A DNA stretch of 11,330 nt from an uncultured Oscillospiraceae bacterium (GTDB taxonomy: Bacteria > Bacillota > Clostridia > Oscillospirales > Oscillospiraceae), in NCBI GenBank assembly GCA_900751035.1, contig CAADSF010000330.1:1-11330 (forward strand), in the 5' to 3' direction. How positions within the stretch are numbered: position 1 is the first letter of the stretch; each line of letters starts with the position of its first letter. The position numbers were made by a program, and so were the translations under genes. Positions 6,177-11,330 of this stretch are shown here, piece after piece. Under the pieces are notes generated by a model. It made no database searches, had not been told where the DNA came from, and was given only the letters and a program-made list of their open reading frames with translations.

Positions 6177-7003
6177 TCCGGCTTCTCCTTCTCGTTCTTC
6201 CAGTCAAACAGCGCATGATTCAGAAGCGCACCGTAAAACAAAATTGAGATACACGCATACAGCCACAGCAGCATCAGAAGCAGCACAGAAAGGCTCCCAT
6301 AGAGCGCCGAGGCTTTGGCGATGTGGTTGACGTACCACGAATAAATTTCCGAATAGATTACCCACGCGCAGGCGGCGCCCGCCGCGCCGGGCAGAACGTG
6401 AACAAACCGCTGCCGCCTGTTGGGCAGGGCCAGAAATACGCCCGTGAACAGGGCCGTCAGCAGCACAAACGAATACAGATGCAGGTTCCGCAGGATCGGC
6501 TCAAGCACGGCGGCAAAGGAAAAGCCCCGCGCCAGCAGAAACGCCAGCAGCGCCTGTCCGCCGACATAAAGCCCCAGCGTCAATAAAAGCGCCAGCAGCA
6601 TCCCGACCGTGTATAGAACGCAAAGAAGCCGCCGGTGCAGATACCGGCGCGTCTCGCGTACCTCCAGCACGGCGTCAAGCCCGTAAAGCAGGCTCAGCAT
6701 TCCCTTTGACGCCGACCAGAGCGTCAGCACGGCGCTTGCGGAAACGATTGCCGCCGAGCTTGACCCGTAGAGCGTCCGGATAAAGTATTCCAGCAGCCGC
6801 AGCAGCCATTCCGGCACAAGCTGCGCACAGAAGCCCAGCAGATGCTCAACCGTCAGCGGCGTATACGGAAGCAGCGATAAAAGCAGACTCACGATTGGAA
6901 ACACGGACAGCAGCAGGAAAAACGAGGCGTTGCCTGCATAAATGGGAATCTGCATGGCCGCGATACGCGCAAGCAGCTGTTCGAGCTGTTTTTTCAGTTT
7001 CAT
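6161..7003 (-). CDS. YihY/BrkB (UPF0761) family inner membrane protein
   Basis: The 280-aa polytopic protein has about six hydrophobic helices (near 22-46, 82-105, 127-150, 176-194, 203-223, 236-262). The C-terminal 'YGSLSVLLLMLLWLYACISILFYGA' region is the family signature, and the N-terminal amphipathic stretch plus 'SFFLLLSVFPIVSLLLSLLPY' also fits. YihY proteins were once called ribonuclease BN by mistake; their real role is unsettled, with transport or envelope functions proposed. GGAGG lies 6 nt before the ATG. It is the first gene of the yihY-DUF5685-J-domain unit and faces a DUF6514 gene across a 195-bp intergenic region with two Spo0A-like boxes. I found no convincing sigma-A promoter for it. 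Confidence 0.92.
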   Translation of the reverse strand: MKLKKQLEQLLARIAAMQIPIYAGNASFFLLLSVFPIVSLLLSLLPYTPLTVEHLLGFCAQLVPEWLLRLLEYFIRTLYGSSSAAIVSASAVLTLWSASKGMLSLLYGLDAVLEVRETRRYLHRRLLCVLYTVGMLLALLLTLGLYVGGQALLAFLLARGFSFAAVLEPILRNLHLYSFVLLTALFTGVFLALPNRRQRFVHVLPGAAGAACAWVIYSEIYSWYVNHIAKASALYGSLSVLLLMLLWLYACISILFYGALLNHALFDWKNEKEKPECSDT

Positions 7004-7037
7004 CCGCCGCCTCCTATGTTACCTATACCCAAAAGTT

Positions 7038-7046
7038 TTCGACAAA
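7038..7046 (-). promoter_or_regulatory. Spo0A-box-like site 1
   Basis: The plus strand reads TTCGACAAA, the reverse complement of TTTGTCGAA, the consensus 0A box bound by the sporulation regulator Spo0A. It lies 35 bp upstream of the yihY start codon. Confidence 0.45.
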
Positions 7047-7121
7047 AATCTGTCCCGGCCTGCACAGTTTCTCCAAAGCGCGGATGATTTTTCTGTAAAG
7101 ATCATCAAAAATCACAATGCT

Positions 7122-7130
7122 TTTGTCGAA
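7122..7130 (+). promoter_or_regulatory. Spo0A-box-like site 2
   Basis: The plus strand reads TTTGTCGAA, again a full match to the 0A box, in opposite orientation to site 1. The two box centres are 84 bp apart, about eight helical turns. The site lies about 70 bp upstream of the DUF6514 gene. The rest of the 7004-7198 intergenic region is AT-richer than its surroundings, with a 6-bp inverted repeat (GATGAT/ATCATC, about 7083-7106) and no clear sigma-A promoter for either gene. Confidence 0.45.
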
Positions 7131-7198
7131 TCACGCGTAATTTTCTGGTTTGCGAATCGCAGAAGTTATGGTTCAATAGCTCTGGGAGGGAGAACATC

Positions 7199-7474
7199 AT
7201 GAGAAATAAAAGTCTGATTCACACAAAGGACGTCAAGACACAGGAGGGCACGCCGCTGCATCTGGAATATTATCTGCTCAACGACAGCGTGCTGGGCGGC
7301 TGTGCCGAGTGCTATGGCGTGGAGATCCTCGCGCAGACCGGCGAGGCGCAGTGCTACGCCGGTATCCCGCGCATCACCATGCACGGCACCCGGATCTTTA
7401 CGCTTCTGGACCAGCTGGCCTACTTCGCCGTCACGCCGGATTCCCTGAACGATGTGATTCAGGACTGGCTGTAG
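7199..7474 (+). CDS. DUF6514 family small protein
   Basis: The 91-aa cytoplasmic protein has the layout I associate with DUF6514 of Clostridia: an N-terminal strand-rich region ('LEYYLLND', 'CYGVEILAQ'), then a helical C-terminus 'LDQLAYFAVTPDSLNDVIQDWL' in which the segment VTP-x2-L-xDVI-xD is characteristic. Function is unknown. There are three cysteines (35, 38, 52), the first two as CAEC, but no clear metal site. GGAGG lies 10 nt before the ATG. The gene diverges from yihY across a region with two Spo0A-like boxes and is followed by nrdR, which has its own promoter only 9 bp after this stop codon. No terminator separates the two. Confidence 0.75.
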   Translation: MRNKSLIHTKDVKTQEGTPLHLEYYLLNDSVLGGCAECYGVEILAQTGEAQCYAGIPRITMHGTRIFTLLDQLAYFAVTPDSLNDVIQDWL

Positions 7475-7482
7475 AAAAGAAG

Positions 7483-7511
7483 TAGACAAGGCCTCTCTTT
7501 TTTGCTACAAT
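7483..7511 (+). promoter_or_regulatory. Promoter of nrdR
   Basis: TAGACA (7483-7488; 5 of 6 match to TTGACA) and TACAAT (7506-7511; 5 of 6 match to TATAAT) are separated by 17 bp, and TGC before the -10 makes it an extended -10. The inferred start near 7518 leaves a leader of about 58 nt. Confidence 0.75.
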
Positions 7512-7575
7512 CATAACAGAAAATGGGCAGAAGCGCAAGATGCGCGTCCGCCGGATGAAGAGAGGAGTTTTCGCC

Positions 7576-8031
7576 ATGAAGTGCCCGTACTGCGGCTATC
7601 AGGAGAGCAAGGTCGTCGATTCCCGTCACTCGGACGACGGGGTGAGCATTCGCCGCCGCCGCGAATGCCTGCAATGCCAGAAGCGGTTTACCACCTATGA
7701 GACGGTCGAAAGCCTGCCCATCGTCGTCATCAAGCGCGACAGCAGCCGGCAGCAGTTCGACCGCAACAAGATTTTGAATGGTATGCTCCGCGCGTGCGAA
7801 AAGCGCCCCGTGCCGCTGGCCGAGCTGGAAAAGGCCGCCGATGAGATCGAGCAGGCCATTCAGAACTCGCTCGACCGGGAAATTTCCACCGAAAAAATCG
7901 GCGAGCTGGTCATGGAACGCCTCAAGCCGCTTGACGAGGTCGCCTATGTCCGCTTCGCGTCCGTCTACCGGCAATTCAAGGACATCGACAGCTTCATGCG
8001 CGAGCTGAACAAAATTCTCGAAGAGCGATAA
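7576..8031 (+). CDS. nrdR: Transcriptional repressor NrdR
   Basis: NrdR is the ATP/dATP-sensing repressor of ribonucleotide reductase genes and binds paired NrdR boxes in nrd promoters. The 151-aa length is typical. The N-terminal zinc ribbon is MKCPYCG with C3/C6 and C31/C34, preceded by the typical 'DSRHSDDGVSIRRRREC'. The ATP-cone domain covers about residues 48-138, starting 'IVVIKRDSSRQQFDRNKI' and ending 'VAYVRFASVYRQFKD'. The frame is open to an ATG at 7540, but the start at 7576 gives the conserved N-terminus and has GAGGAG 8 nt upstream. No nrd gene is in the window, so its targets lie elsewhere. It has its own promoter and terminator. Confidence 0.97.
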   Translation: MKCPYCGYQESKVVDSRHSDDGVSIRRRRECLQCQKRFTTYETVESLPIVVIKRDSSRQQFDRNKILNGMLRACEKRPVPLAELEKAADEIEQAIQNSLDREISTEKIGELVMERLKPLDEVAYVRFASVYRQFKDIDSFMRELNKILEER

Positions 8032-8037
8032 ACGCTT

Positions 8038-8067
8038 CGCCCCGCTGTGCCAGCGGGGCGGTTTTTT
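8038..8067 (+). terminator. Intrinsic terminator of nrdR
   Basis: A perfect 10-bp stem, CGCCCCGCTG (8038-8047) with CAGCGGGGCG (8051-8060), closes a 3-nt loop and is followed by GTTTTTT. It begins 7 bp after the nrdR stop codon. Confidence 0.95.
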
Positions 8068-8105
8068 CTGGTCGGGGACAGGAACCGCAGTGCGTGCGTA
8101 CCCCG

Positions 8106-8272
8106 CAAAGCCTCCCCTTGTCATGCGGGGCATGACAAGGGGAGGCGGCATTTTCGAAGAAAATGCCGGAGGGGATATGCTGCAAAATTCAGAGTGTACC
8201 GAAGCTTGTGACGTTCGAATCCCTTCAGTCAGCTTCGCTGACAGCTTCCCTTGTGCCCAAGGGAAGCCTTTG
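8106..8272. repeat. 167-bp MITE-like element with nested hairpins (family B)
   Basis: The ends are imperfect inverted repeats of the form CAAAG(G)CYTCCC. Each arm is two hairpins in a row: on the left a perfect 16-bp stem (8110-8125 with 8131-8146) and a 9-bp stem (8147-8155 with 8159-8167); on the right a 6-bp stem (8228-8233 with 8237-8242) and a 9-bp stem (8244-8252 with 8259-8267). Inner GAGGGGAT and ATCCCTTC pair the two arms around a short unpaired centre. No open reading frame or transposase lies inside. Similar elements are, from general knowledge, common in gut Clostridia. It separates the 3' ends of nrdR and the DUF4363 gene and could act as a bidirectional RNA 3' end. Confidence 0.75.
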
Positions 8273-8280
8273 GAGCGCGC

Positions 8281-8661
8281 CTACATCACATTCTCCACCG
8301 TCGGCAGCTCCATGCGGCGGACGTGCTCCAGACGGGCGGTGAGCTCGCTGCAGGCGGCGAGATAATCGTCCAGATCCTCCAGCCTGATAAACTGCTCAAG
8401 CTGCGCGAACAGGGCCAGAATCTCGTCGACCTCCTCGTGGTGCAGGAAAATGCCGAGAACCGTTTCGCGGCCCTCCCAAAGCCTTTTTGCCTGCTGCAAG
8501 GATTCTGCCGCCGCGGTGTACTTCTCCCTCTCCGCCTGCCGGATGGAGCGCTCCAGAAGCGCGACCGTTTCTTCGCCGGACGCGCGTACATAGAACAGCG
8601 AAAACAGCCCCACGGCCAGACACAGCGCAAACACGAGACAGGCGATCAGAATATGCTTCAT
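8281..8661 (-). CDS. DUF4363 family membrane-anchored protein
   Basis: The 126-aa protein starts with one hydrophobic helix (about 3-25), probably an uncleaved signal anchor, followed by an extracytoplasmic helical domain. The region 'LLERSIRQAEREKYTAAAESLQQAKRLWE' and 'FLHHEEVDEILALFAQLEQFI' fits the DUF4363 pattern, with the W-x-HHEEVDEI block as the best mark. Function is unknown. Its ATG overlaps the stop of the DUF421 gene by 4 bp (ATGA), so the two proteins are probably made together and may work together at the membrane, an arrangement I recall as recurrent in Clostridia. It ends 8 bp from the family B repeat, with no separate U-tract terminator. Confidence 0.82.
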   Translation of the reverse strand: MKHILIACLVFALCLAVGLFSLFYVRASGEETVALLERSIRQAEREKYTAAAESLQQAKRLWEGRETVLGIFLHHEEVDEILALFAQLEQFIRLEDLDDYLAACSELTARLEHVRRMELPTVENVM

Positions 8662-9338
8662 GTCTCGTCCTCCCGCATGGCGGCAAAATACAGCTTGCCG
8701 TCCGGCTCGCTTGTGAGCAGGTACACGTCCTGCACGCGGCAGTTATAGTTTTTCAGAATCTCCTGCACCCACGCCTCGTCCCGGCCCAGAAGCGGCAGGT
8801 TCTGCCGCATGAGCCGCCCGGAGGCGATGACGGTGATGGGCAGCTTCCGCCCGCTCACCTGGATCCCGGCGTCCTTTGCGGGCGCCGGTTCGTATTTGGG
8901 ATAGAGAAACGTCGAAATTGCGCCGCTCGTCTCCAGAATGGCGTACTGCACCTGTGAAAGATCTGTTACGCCCTGCATCCGCAGGTATTCCGCCAGCTCG
9001 TCGGTGTTGACGCGCGTTTTCTTGAGATTCTGCTGCAAAAGCCGCCCGTTTTCAATCAGAATGACCGGCTTGCCGCACAAAAACCGCCGCATCCTCACGC
9101 TCCGGTACGTCAGCACGGACAGAACCAGCTCCACGCTCAGCACGACCAGAATCGGCAGCAGTCCCGCCAGCAGCGGCGTACCCGTCTCCTGCATCGGCAC
9201 GGCGGCCAGATTTGCAATGAGCATCGTCACAACGAATTCCATCGGCTCCATCTCGCCCAGCTGCCGCTTGCCCATGAGCCGGACGACGAGAATCAGCGCC
9301 AGATATAAGACCACGGCGCGAATGAGTGAAATCAGCAT
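8658..9338 (-). CDS. DUF421 (YetF-like) membrane protein
   Basis: The 226-aa protein has three N-terminal hydrophobic helices (about 2-22, 33-50, 56-78) with the family motif RLMGKRQLGEMEPMEFV between the first two, then a cytoplasmic domain with GKPVILIENG (89-98), 'LRMQGVTDLSQVQYAILETSG' (119-139) and a small C-terminal domain. DUF421 proteins are widespread in spore formers; relatives in Bacillus have been linked to spore inner-membrane properties, but the biochemical role is unknown. The start at 9338 is chosen because GGGAGG lies 8 nt upstream; the frame is open to 9422, but that would read through the terminator hairpin. The binding site lies inside the 3' arm of that hairpin, so expression may be restrained. 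It is coupled with the DUF4363 gene. Confidence 0.9.
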   Translation of the reverse strand: MLISLIRAVVLYLALILVVRLMGKRQLGEMEPMEFVVTMLIANLAAVPMQETGTPLLAGLLPILVVLSVELVLSVLTYRSVRMRRFLCGKPVILIENGRLLQQNLKKTRVNTDELAEYLRMQGVTDLSQVQYAILETSGAISTFLYPKYEPAPAKDAGIQVSGRKLPITVIASGRLMRQNLPLLGRDEAWVQEILKNYNCRVQDVYLLTSEPDGKLYFAAMREDET

Positions 9339-9381
9339 AAAAAACGCCTCCCTGCCGTAGCATTTGCACACGGCAGGGAGG
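9339..9381 (-). terminator. Terminator of the amidohydrolase gene, overlapping the DUF421 ribosome binding site
   Basis: In minus-strand reading a perfect 12-bp stem (9381-9370 with 9358-9347) with an 11-nt loop is followed by CG and six U (A tract at 9339-9344 on the plus strand). The U tract touches the DUF421 start codon, and GGGAGG, the DUF421 Shine-Dalgarno, is the last part of the 3' arm. Any transcript from upstream would therefore terminate here or have the site hidden. Confidence 0.88.
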
Positions 9382-9397
9382 ATATACCGCTTTCCTT

Positions 9398-10753
9398 CTA
9401 TTTTTCCAGATACTCCGTGCATTTTTTCTGCGCGTCGCAGGCGAGCTTTTCCTCGTCGACGCGGGCGAGACGGCCCTCGCGGACGGTGATTTTCCCGTTT
9501 ACGACCGTGTAATCGACCGGGCCGCGCACACCGACGGTGGCAAGAACGGATTTCGGATCATAGCAGGCCCCGACAAGCTCCATCCGGCGGCTGTCGATCA
9601 GGAACAGGTCGCAGCACTTGCCGACGGCGAGCTGACCGATATCGCTGCGTCCCAGCAGCCGTGCGCTGCCGCGCGTGGCAATTTTCAGAACGTCGTAGCC
9701 GGAGGGCGCTTCGCGGCTGGAATTGAGCCGGTGCAGCAAAAACGCCGTGCGCAGCTCCTCCATGAGGCTGGAGCCGTCGTTCGACGCGGAGCCGTCGACG
9801 CCGAGGCCGACCGGCACGCCGAGCCGCAGCATATCCGGGATACGCGCGATGCCGGAGGAGAGCTTCATATTGCTTGCCGGGCAGTGGCACACGCCGGTGC
9901 CGGTTTCGGCCAGAAGCTTCAGCTCCTCATCATTAAAATGAATGCCGTGCGCATACCACACGTCCGGGCCGACCCAGCCGAGCGTCTGCATGAACGCCAG
10001 CGGGCGCATCCCCTCGCGTTCGAGCATATAGGTTTCCTCGTCCTTCGTCTCGCACAGGTGCGTGTGCAGGCGGACGCGGTACTGCCGCGCAAGCATGGCG
10101 CTCTGCCGCAGAAGCTCCGCCGAGACGGAGAACGGCGAGCACGGCGCAAGCGCGACCTGCCGCATGGAGCCGAACGAAGGGTCGTGATACGTTTCAATCA
10201 GGCGGGCGGAATCGGCCATGATCTCGTCGACCGTCTGCACGACGGAGTCGGGCGGCAGACCGCCGTCCTTGACGGACAAATCCATGGAGCCGCGCGAGCA
10301 GTGCATCCGTATACCGAGCTCCGACGCGGCGGCAAACTGCGTCCCGATCAGATCGCCGGAGCCGGCGGGGAAGACGTAGTGATGGTCAAAGCAGGTCGTG
10401 CAGCCGTGCTTCATGAGCTCGCCCATGCCGGTCAGGCTCGACAGGCGGATGACCTCCGCGTCGAGATTTTTCCAGATCTCATAGAGCGTTTTCAGCCAGT
10501 CGAACAGCTCCATGTTCTGCACCTGCGGCAGATTGCGGGAAAACTGCTGATACAGATGGTGGTGCGTGTTGACAAGCCCCGGATAGCAGAGCATGTGGCT
10601 GGCATCCAGAATTTCGTCGGCCTGTTTTTCAAGCGCCGGGCCGATGGCGCGGATGACGCCGTCCTCTGCGTAAAGGTCGACATTTTCATATACGGTATCC
10701 TGTTCGTCGCAGGAGACAAGGGTTTTGATGTTGCGGAGCAGAAGTCGCTGCAT
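9398..10753 (-). CDS. 8-oxoguanine deaminase-like amidohydrolase
   Basis: This 451-aa cytoplasmic metal-dependent hydrolase of the amidohydrolase superfamily has the features of the 8-oxoguanine deaminase / hydroxydechloroatrazine ethylaminohydrolase group, which deaminates oxidised or related purines. Metal ligands and catalytic residues: NTHHHLY (H64, H66), LHTHLCE (H232, E235), YAHG (H269) and GVDGSASND (D320). Group marks are 'LFDWLKTLYEIW', 'RGSMDLSVKDGGLPPDS', 'LAPCSPFSVS', 'CHCPASNMKLSSGIA' and 'ATRGSARLLGR'. SsnA-type or other purine/triazine deaminases remain possible; substrate cannot be fixed from sequence. The start at 10753 has AAGGATGG about 8 nt upstream; an ATG four codons earlier abuts that site directly and is less likely. 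It is divergent from an XRE regulator that may control it. Confidence 0.9.
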   Translation of the reverse strand: MQRLLLRNIKTLVSCDEQDTVYENVDLYAEDGVIRAIGPALEKQADEILDASHMLCYPGLVNTHHHLYQQFSRNLPQVQNMELFDWLKTLYEIWKNLDAEVIRLSSLTGMGELMKHGCTTCFDHHYVFPAGSGDLIGTQFAAASELGIRMHCSRGSMDLSVKDGGLPPDSVVQTVDEIMADSARLIETYHDPSFGSMRQVALAPCSPFSVSAELLRQSAMLARQYRVRLHTHLCETKDEETYMLEREGMRPLAFMQTLGWVGPDVWYAHGIHFNDEELKLLAETGTGVCHCPASNMKLSSGIARIPDMLRLGVPVGLGVDGSASNDGSSLMEELRTAFLLHRLNSSREAPSGYDVLKIATRGSARLLGRSDIGQLAVGKCCDLFLIDSRRMELVGACYDPKSVLATVGVRGPVDYTVVNGKITVREGRLARVDEEKLACDAQKKCTEYLEK

Positions 10754-10786
10754 GGCGGGAACCATCCTTTTCGTTCAGATATTTTT

Positions 10787-10814
10787 ATTTTATCATGCGG
10801 ACGCAGAAAATCAA
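10787..10814 (-). promoter_or_regulatory. Promoter of the amidohydrolase gene
   Basis: On the minus strand TTGATT (10814-10809) and TAAAAT (10792-10787) are 16 bp apart, with TGA before the -10 forming an extended -10. The inferred start is near 10780, about 27 nt before the start codon. Confidence 0.6.
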
Positions 10815-10832
10815 CCTTTTATGCGGCACGGC

Positions 10833-10861
10833 TTGCGGACGTGCGCACAGTATGATAGAAT
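10833..10861 (+). promoter_or_regulatory. Promoter of the XRE regulator gene
   Basis: TTGCGG (10833-10838) and TAGAAT (10856-10861) are 17 bp apart. The -35 box is 18 bp from the -35 of the divergent amidohydrolase promoter, so the two promoters are back to back and a single bound regulator could affect both. Confidence 0.55.
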
Positions 10862-10869
10862 ATGCAAGA

Positions 10870-10884
10870 GTAAATGACATTTAC
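10870..10884. promoter_or_regulatory. Perfect 15-bp palindrome, candidate operator
   Basis: GTAAATG and CATTTAC flank a single central A with no mismatch. It begins within about 2 bp of the inferred transcription start of the regulator gene, a typical position for a self-repression site. Binding by the adjacent XRE protein is inferred. Confidence 0.5.
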
Positions 10885-10899
10885 GCAGGAGGCGGAGCT

Positions 10900-11330
10900 A
10901 TGACGCTCGGACAGAAGCTCAAGCAGACGCGGCTCGCGCGGGGCATGACGCAGTCGCAGGTCGTGGGGGATCGCATTACGCGCAATATGCTTTCGCAGAT
11001 TGAAAACGATCTGGCCTCGCCGTCGGTCGGGACGCTGGAATATCTGGCATCGGTGCTGAACGTCCGGCTCTCGTGGCTGCTGGCGGACGAGCAGGAGGAA
11101 GCGGAGGCCGGGCGCACACAGCGGCTACGGGAGCTTCTGAAAAGCGGCGAGTATGCCGCCTGTCTTGCGCTTGCGCCGGAGCATGCGCCGGACGACGAGC
11201 AGGCGCTGGCGCTGGCCATGGCTGCGGCGCAGTGTGCGCAGCGGGCGCTGGAGGCCGAGCGGTTCGACACGGCGCGCCATCTGGCCCAGCGGGGGCTTGC
11301 GTGGAACAACGGCAGTCTCTACGCAAGCGC
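10900..11330 (+). CDS. XRE-family regulator with probable TPR-like C-terminal region (partial)
   Basis: The gene runs off the right edge; 143 complete codons are visible. Residues about 4-60 form a helix-turn-helix of the Cro/XRE class: 'GQKLKQTRLARGMTQSQVV', then 'ITRNMLSQIENDLASPSVGTLEYLASVLNV'. The 'ITRNMLSQIEN' form resembles regulators that carry a C-terminal TPR sensor. After about residue 70 the sequence is alanine-rich and helical ('LRELLKSGEYAACLALAP', 'ALAMAAAQCAQRALEAERFDTARHLAQRGLAW'), consistent with TPR-like repeats. AGGAGG lies 8 nt before the ATG. Divergent placement from the amidohydrolase suggests local control of that gene, and the palindrome just downstream of its promoter suggests autoregulation. 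Ligand unknown. Confidence 0.88.
   Translation, partial: MTLGQKLKQTRLARGMTQSQVVGDRITRNMLSQIENDLASPSVGTLEYLASVLNVRLSWLLADEQEEAEAGRTQRLRELLKSGEYAACLALAPEHAPDDEQALALAMAAAQCAQRALEAERFDTARHLAQRGLAWNNGSLYAS

Noticed and set aside
7083..7106. GATGAT/ATCATC inverted repeat in the yihY-DUF6514 intergenic region as a terminator or operator
   Set aside because: The stem is only 6 bp with a 12-nt loop, and alternative pairing with flanking A/T runs is equally likely.
9731..10855. 374-aa plus-strand open frame opposite the amidohydrolase
   Set aside because: Antisense shadow of a gene with complete metal-binding motifs; low-complexity composition.
10881..11309. 142-aa minus-strand open frame at the right edge
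   Set aside because: It is Ser/Arg/Ala-rich and opposite the XRE regulator gene, which has a good ribosome binding site and a clear helix-turn-helix.
1..11330. CRISPR array, tRNA, rRNA, phage or transposase genes
   Set aside because: No regularly spaced direct repeats, RNA gene signatures, or integrase/transposase motifs were seen on either strand.

Overview
The window looks like chromosomal DNA from a GC-rich, spore-forming Clostridia lineage, most likely the Oscillospiraceae/Ruminococcaceae group of gut Firmicutes. The evidence is the gene set (NrdR, DUF421/DUF4363, DUF5685, DUF6514, YihY, zinc-ribbon proteins), strong GGAGG ribosome binding sites, sigma-A-type promoters, and two kinds of palindromic intergenic repeats that I associate with that group from general knowledge. 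No phage, insertion sequence, CRISPR array, tRNA or rRNA was seen.

Layout, left to right. Positions 1-112 hold the cut end of a hairpin repeat and an extended -10 promoter, both facing left out of the window. A 92-aa double zinc-ribbon protein (204-482, minus) follows. It is preceded by a leader of about 210 nt and a perfect consensus promoter (TTGACA-N17-TATAAT), and it ends at a strong terminator. Next is a leftward operon at 749-4471: a 60-aa single-pass membrane protein, ruvC, ruvA, ruvB (Holliday-junction branch migration and resolution) and glmM (phosphoglucosamine mutase, cell-wall precursor synthesis). Its own promoter lies near 4679, and a 107-bp hairpin-ended repeat sits in its 5' leader. 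Upstream, also leftward, is a tightly overlapped trio: a YihY/BrkB membrane protein, a DUF5685 protein and a J-domain/TPR protein with a cysteine-rich tail (4717-7003).

A 195-bp divergent intergenic region with two perfect Spo0A-box-like 9-mers separates that trio from two rightward genes: a DUF6514 protein and nrdR (repressor of ribonucleotide reductase genes), the latter with its own promoter and terminator. A 167-bp hairpin-rich MITE-like element fills the gap up to a leftward DUF421 (YetF-like)-DUF4363 pair. The DUF421 ribosome binding site lies inside the terminator hairpin of the next upstream gene, an 8-oxoguanine-deaminase-type amidohydrolase (9398-10753, minus). Diverging from that enzyme is an XRE-type regulator with a probable TPR-like C-terminal region, which runs off the right edge. 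Its promoter is followed by a perfect 15-bp palindrome, a good candidate operator.

Most genes belong to known families. The less explained material is the palindromic repeats placed in 5' leaders, the long leader of the zinc-ribbon gene, the paired Spo0A boxes, the terminator that hides a ribosome binding site, and the Asp-rich motifs of the DUF5685 protein. I saw no clear-cut new defence or mobile system.
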